A stretch of 64,000 bases of DNA, taken from the NCBI RefSeq assembly GCF_023715505.1, contig NZ_JAMBOH010000011.1, positions 124,001 to 188,000 of the forward strand, in the 5' to 3' direction. The position numbers and the translations under genes are program-made. A model generated the notes under the pieces. It was not told where the DNA came from. It saw only the letters and a program-made list of their open reading frames with translations, and made no database searches. Positions 61,220-64,000 of the stretch are shown one piece after another. The stretch is from Neobacillus cucumis (GTDB lineage Bacteria > Bacillota > Bacilli > Bacillales_B > DSM-18226). Position 1 is the stretch's first letter. Each line of letters opens with the position of its first letter.

Positions 61220-61237
61220 TTGTGAAAAACTTCACAA
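61220..61237. promoter_or_regulatory. Rex operator of ldh
   Basis: TTGTGAAAAACTTCACAA matches TTGTGAAN4TTCACAA exactly. TATACT lies 9 bp downstream as a possible -10. Confidence 0.9.
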
Positions 61238-61322
61238 TCTAGTGATATACTAACATAGTCAAGTTATTTATGAATCATTACATCAAGAATATAGCTTATA
61301 TCATTTTATTCATTTCATATAA

Positions 61323-62285
<963 letters not shown>

Positions 62286-62315
62286 AAAGAACCTTTGCCA
62301 GAGATGGAATCTCTA

Positions 62316-63557
62316 ATGAAAGCAGATGAAAATATGAATACGATCAATCATACCAAAAAAGGTTATTTTATGATGGCGGTATTATGGCTTGCCTATGTAA
62401 CCTTTGCCATGAACTGGGTGGCGGGTTCTTCCTTGACACCGCAAATAACGGAAACGTTTTTCGGTGGGCAGGTCGATCCGATTATTTCTCAATTAGTGAA
62501 CTATTCGATTACGACTGCGCGTGTATTTGCCAACATTTTAGCAGCAATGGTACTGATGAAATTAGGACCAAGAAAAGCAGCAGGCACGGCGATTGGCCTG
62601 TTAATGATGGGGCTTGTCGCGATTTATCTGCCTAATTATTGGGCCTATACAGTCGCTCGGATGGTCATGGCCGTAGGTGGCTCGATGGTGATTGTCTACA
62701 TGAACCCAATCGTTGCCCACTATGTAAAAAATTCAAAAACAAAGCTGCGCATTAATGCCGCCAATACGGTCGCCTATAATGCCGGTGCCTTTATTGTCGC
62801 TGTCTTATTCACGGTTTTTGCCAAGCAAATGGTAGCCAATTGGCGCGTAACGTTAACGTTTTTTGCCTCTTTAACGATTCTTTTCTTTATCGGCTGGCTT
62901 TGGAAAGCGGAGAACTTTACGACGAAGGAAACAGGTAAAAAAACAGAAAAGTATGGTTACAAAGATGCGCTCAAGGATGGATTTCTCTGGCGCTATGGCC
63001 TGGCGTTTGCTTCCTTTTTAACTCTGTATGTCTTATCGCTCGTGAGCTTTAAAGCGATTTTTGACCAATATACATTGTTAAATGGCTCAGTGACGAACCT
63101 GTTAATTTCAGGATTTGGTATTCTCGGTACATTTGCCGGGATTACCATCGGGAATAAAGGAGTTCCGCGGAAGCCAACCCTTCTGTTCTCAGGAATTGTC
63201 ATGGTAGGAACGTTTGCCCTTGGGATTGTTTTCGCTAATAAACTTCCGCTCCTATCATATACGCTTATTTCCATTTCTGGATTTGCGATGTATATCCAGT
63301 ACCCAATCTTTTTGAATCTCCCTCATGAATTAAAAGGGATGACACCACAAAGATTGACAATTATGTTCGGATTATTTTGGGCCATTGCCTACGCCGGTCA
63401 AACCATCGCAACCATTATTTGGAGCTTTATCCTAGGCTCTTCCGGATACACACCAGCCATGATCTTCTTCATCGCTGCCTCCAGCTTATACATCTTCCTA
63501 GTGGCAACCTTCCCGGAAACAAGACAGAAGGAAGCAGCCGCAAGGAAAGCAGCATAA
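62316..63557 (+). CDS. MFS transporter co-transcribed with ldh (possible lactate transporter)
   Basis: About 413 residues, 12 membrane helices (GYFMMAVLWLAYVTFAMNWVAG first; LGPRKAAGTAIGL in loop 2-3). The start is uncertain: TTG 62295, ATG 62316 or a later ATG; none has a strong ribosome site, suggesting coupling to ldh translation. Its place directly after ldh suggests lactate export or uptake, but there is no family proof. A clear terminator follows at 63636. Confidence 0.85.
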   Translation: MKADENMNTINHTKKGYFMMAVLWLAYVTFAMNWVAGSSLTPQITETFFGGQVDPIISQLVNYSITTARVFANILAAMVLMKLGPRKAAGTAIGLLMMGLVAIYLPNYWAYTVARMVMAVGGSMVIVYMNPIVAHYVKNSKTKLRINAANTVAYNAGAFIVAVLFTVFAKQMVANWRVTLTFFASLTILFFIGWLWKAENFTTKETGKKTEKYGYKDALKDGFLWRYGLAFASFLTLYVLSLVSFKAIFDQYTLLNGSVTNLLISGFGILGTFAGITIGNKGVPRKPTLLFSGIVMVGTFALGIVFANKLPLLSYTLISISGFAMYIQYPIFLNLPHELKGMTPQRLTIMFGLFWAIAYAGQTIATIIWSFILGSSGYTPAMIFFIAASSLYIFLVATFPETRQKEAAARKAA

Positions 63558-63560
63558 GTT

Positions 63561-63590
63561 GGGAGCATGGGGACGGTTCTTGTGCTCCCA
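63561..63590. repeat. Dispersed GGGACGGTTCT-type repeat, copy 6
   Basis: GGGAGCATGGGGACGGTTCT then TGTGCTCCCA; outer arms GGGAGCA/TGCTCCC pair. Four bases after the MFS stop. Confidence 0.8.
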
Positions 63591-63635
63591 TTTTAGGATA
63601 TTTGCCGAAGCAATAAAAGATAATAACTAACTAGT

Positions 63636-63672
63636 AACCCCCCTTCGCCTGATTAGCGAAAGGGGTTTTTCT
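63636..63672 (+). terminator. Terminator of the ldh operon
   Basis: AACCCCCCTTCGC and GCGAAAGGGGTT pair around CTGATTA, followed by five T. Confidence 0.85.
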
Positions 63673-63679
63673 TCTGCAG

Positions 63680-63706
63680 GAAGCAAGAGAACCGTCCCCT
63701 TGCTTC
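63680..63706. repeat. Dispersed GGGACGGTTCT-type repeat, copy 7
   Basis: GAAGCAAGAGAACCGTCCCC then TTGCTTC; GAAGCAA/TTGCTTC arms pair. Confidence 0.8.
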
Positions 63707-63780
63707 TACCTAAGGACAATTTATGTACTCCAATATCTCCAATCAAAATCGTAAAAATACCAGCCAATCAGTGAACGTAG

Positions 63781-63813
63781 AAAAGGGTATCCCCTTAAAA
63801 TTTGGGAAACCCT
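63781..63813 (-). terminator. Probable terminator of the PRD-domain gene
   Basis: On the minus strand AGGGTTTCCC pairs with GGGGATACCCT (one mismatch, one extra G) followed by TTTTC, 20 bp after the stop. Confidence 0.55.
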
Positions 63814-63832
63814 ATCCTTAAATAACATTTGC

Positions 63833-64000
63833 TTATGTCGCTGACTCCTTATAGGACATTAAATTTGGTTTAATGATATTGAAAATATAACCAATTTCGG
63901 CAATATTCATTTGAACACTATAAGTAGTTTCAAGCACATTGAATGCATCTCTTATAATACTTATTTCCTTTTTATGGACTCGTTCAAATTCTTCTTGATT
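63833..64000 (-). CDS. 3' end of a PRD-domain transcription regulator (5' part beyond window)
   Basis: Fifty-five codons are visible: FERVHKKEISIIRDAFNVLE, then YSVQMNIAEIGYIFNIIKPN, ending at TAA 63833. The pattern resembles the end of a PTS regulation domain (acidic 'eeEiaYi' helix), as in LevR-type sigma-54 activators or BglG/MtlR proteins. Only the C-terminus is visible, so the class cannot be fixed. Confidence 0.55.
   Translation of the reverse strand, partial: NQEEFERVHKKEISIIRDAFNVLETTYSVQMNIAEIGYIFNIIKPNLMSYKESAT

Overview
This 64 kb window reads as chromosome from a low-GC, endospore-forming Firmicute of the Bacillaceae (Bacillus or Neobacillus-like). Supporting signs are CotF-type spore coat genes beside adhB, strong AGGAGG-type ribosome binding sites with many TTG and GTG starts, a T-box leader, a perfect Rex box, a perfect CcpA cre site, and gene blocks that match known B. 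subtilis neighbourhoods (yerO-swrC, yraD-G/adhB, ycsF-ycsG-ycsI-kipI-kipA-kipR, yjmD-uxuA-yjmF-exuT). No rRNA, tRNA, CRISPR array, prophage or intact transposase was seen.

Layout. 0-5.9 kb: the 5' part of a secreted three-LysM cell-wall protein, then a SwrC-type RND efflux pump divergent from its TetR regulator. 6-8.5 kb: a zinc-ribbon/FxLYD-like membrane protein and a PDZ-less HtrA-type protease, probably one operon. 8.5-12.5 kb: GltP transporter, two small unknown proteins, a winged-helix-like protein and a HAD phosphatase. 12.5-20.6 kb: a minus-strand sugar operon (two ABC permeases, binding lipoprotein, fructokinase, GH32 beta-fructosidase, DUF624 protein) with a LacI regulator and four near-identical operators; no ATPase is encoded. 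20.6-24 kb: an amino-acid permease behind a T-box, divergent from BrnQ. 24-28 kb: two divergent pairs of CotF-like spore proteins, adhB and an intracellular alpha-amylase. 28-33 kb: an EamA exporter, an EAL-PAS-PAS-histidine kinase fusion and a MocR-type regulator.

33-42 kb is a 5-oxoproline island: pyroglutamyl peptidase, a truncated DUF979 permease, IclR regulator, biotin carboxylase, BCCP, PxpC and PxpB on one strand, and PxpA, an Nramp-fold transporter lacking the usual metal ligands, and a DUF1445 protein on the other. Together these would release, import, open and possibly carboxylate 5-oxoproline or a related lactam or amide. 42.7-48.7 kb: a sensor kinase, a sigma-54 response regulator and an orphan TAXI binding lipoprotein precede an MHS-family transporter with a textbook -24/-12 promoter.

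48.8-50.9 kb is a decayed zone with remnants of a sigma-54 activator, a nuclease-like gene and a T-box-like element. 50.9-58.5 kb: an SDR enzyme, a broken bicupin gene and a hexuronate operon (YjmD, UxuA, UxuB, ExuT) with a GntR regulator. 58.58-59.17 kb is a non-coding tandem array of about eleven 52-bp units. 59.3-64 kb: a frameshifted membrane protein, a nickel/cobalt transporter, Rex-controlled L-lactate dehydrogenase with an MFS transporter, and the 3' end of a PRD-domain regulator.

A dispersed palindromic repeat with the core GGGACGGTTCT occurs at least seven times between genes. One copy supplies the last codons of the EAL-kinase gene and another lies at the broken 5' end of the bicupin gene.
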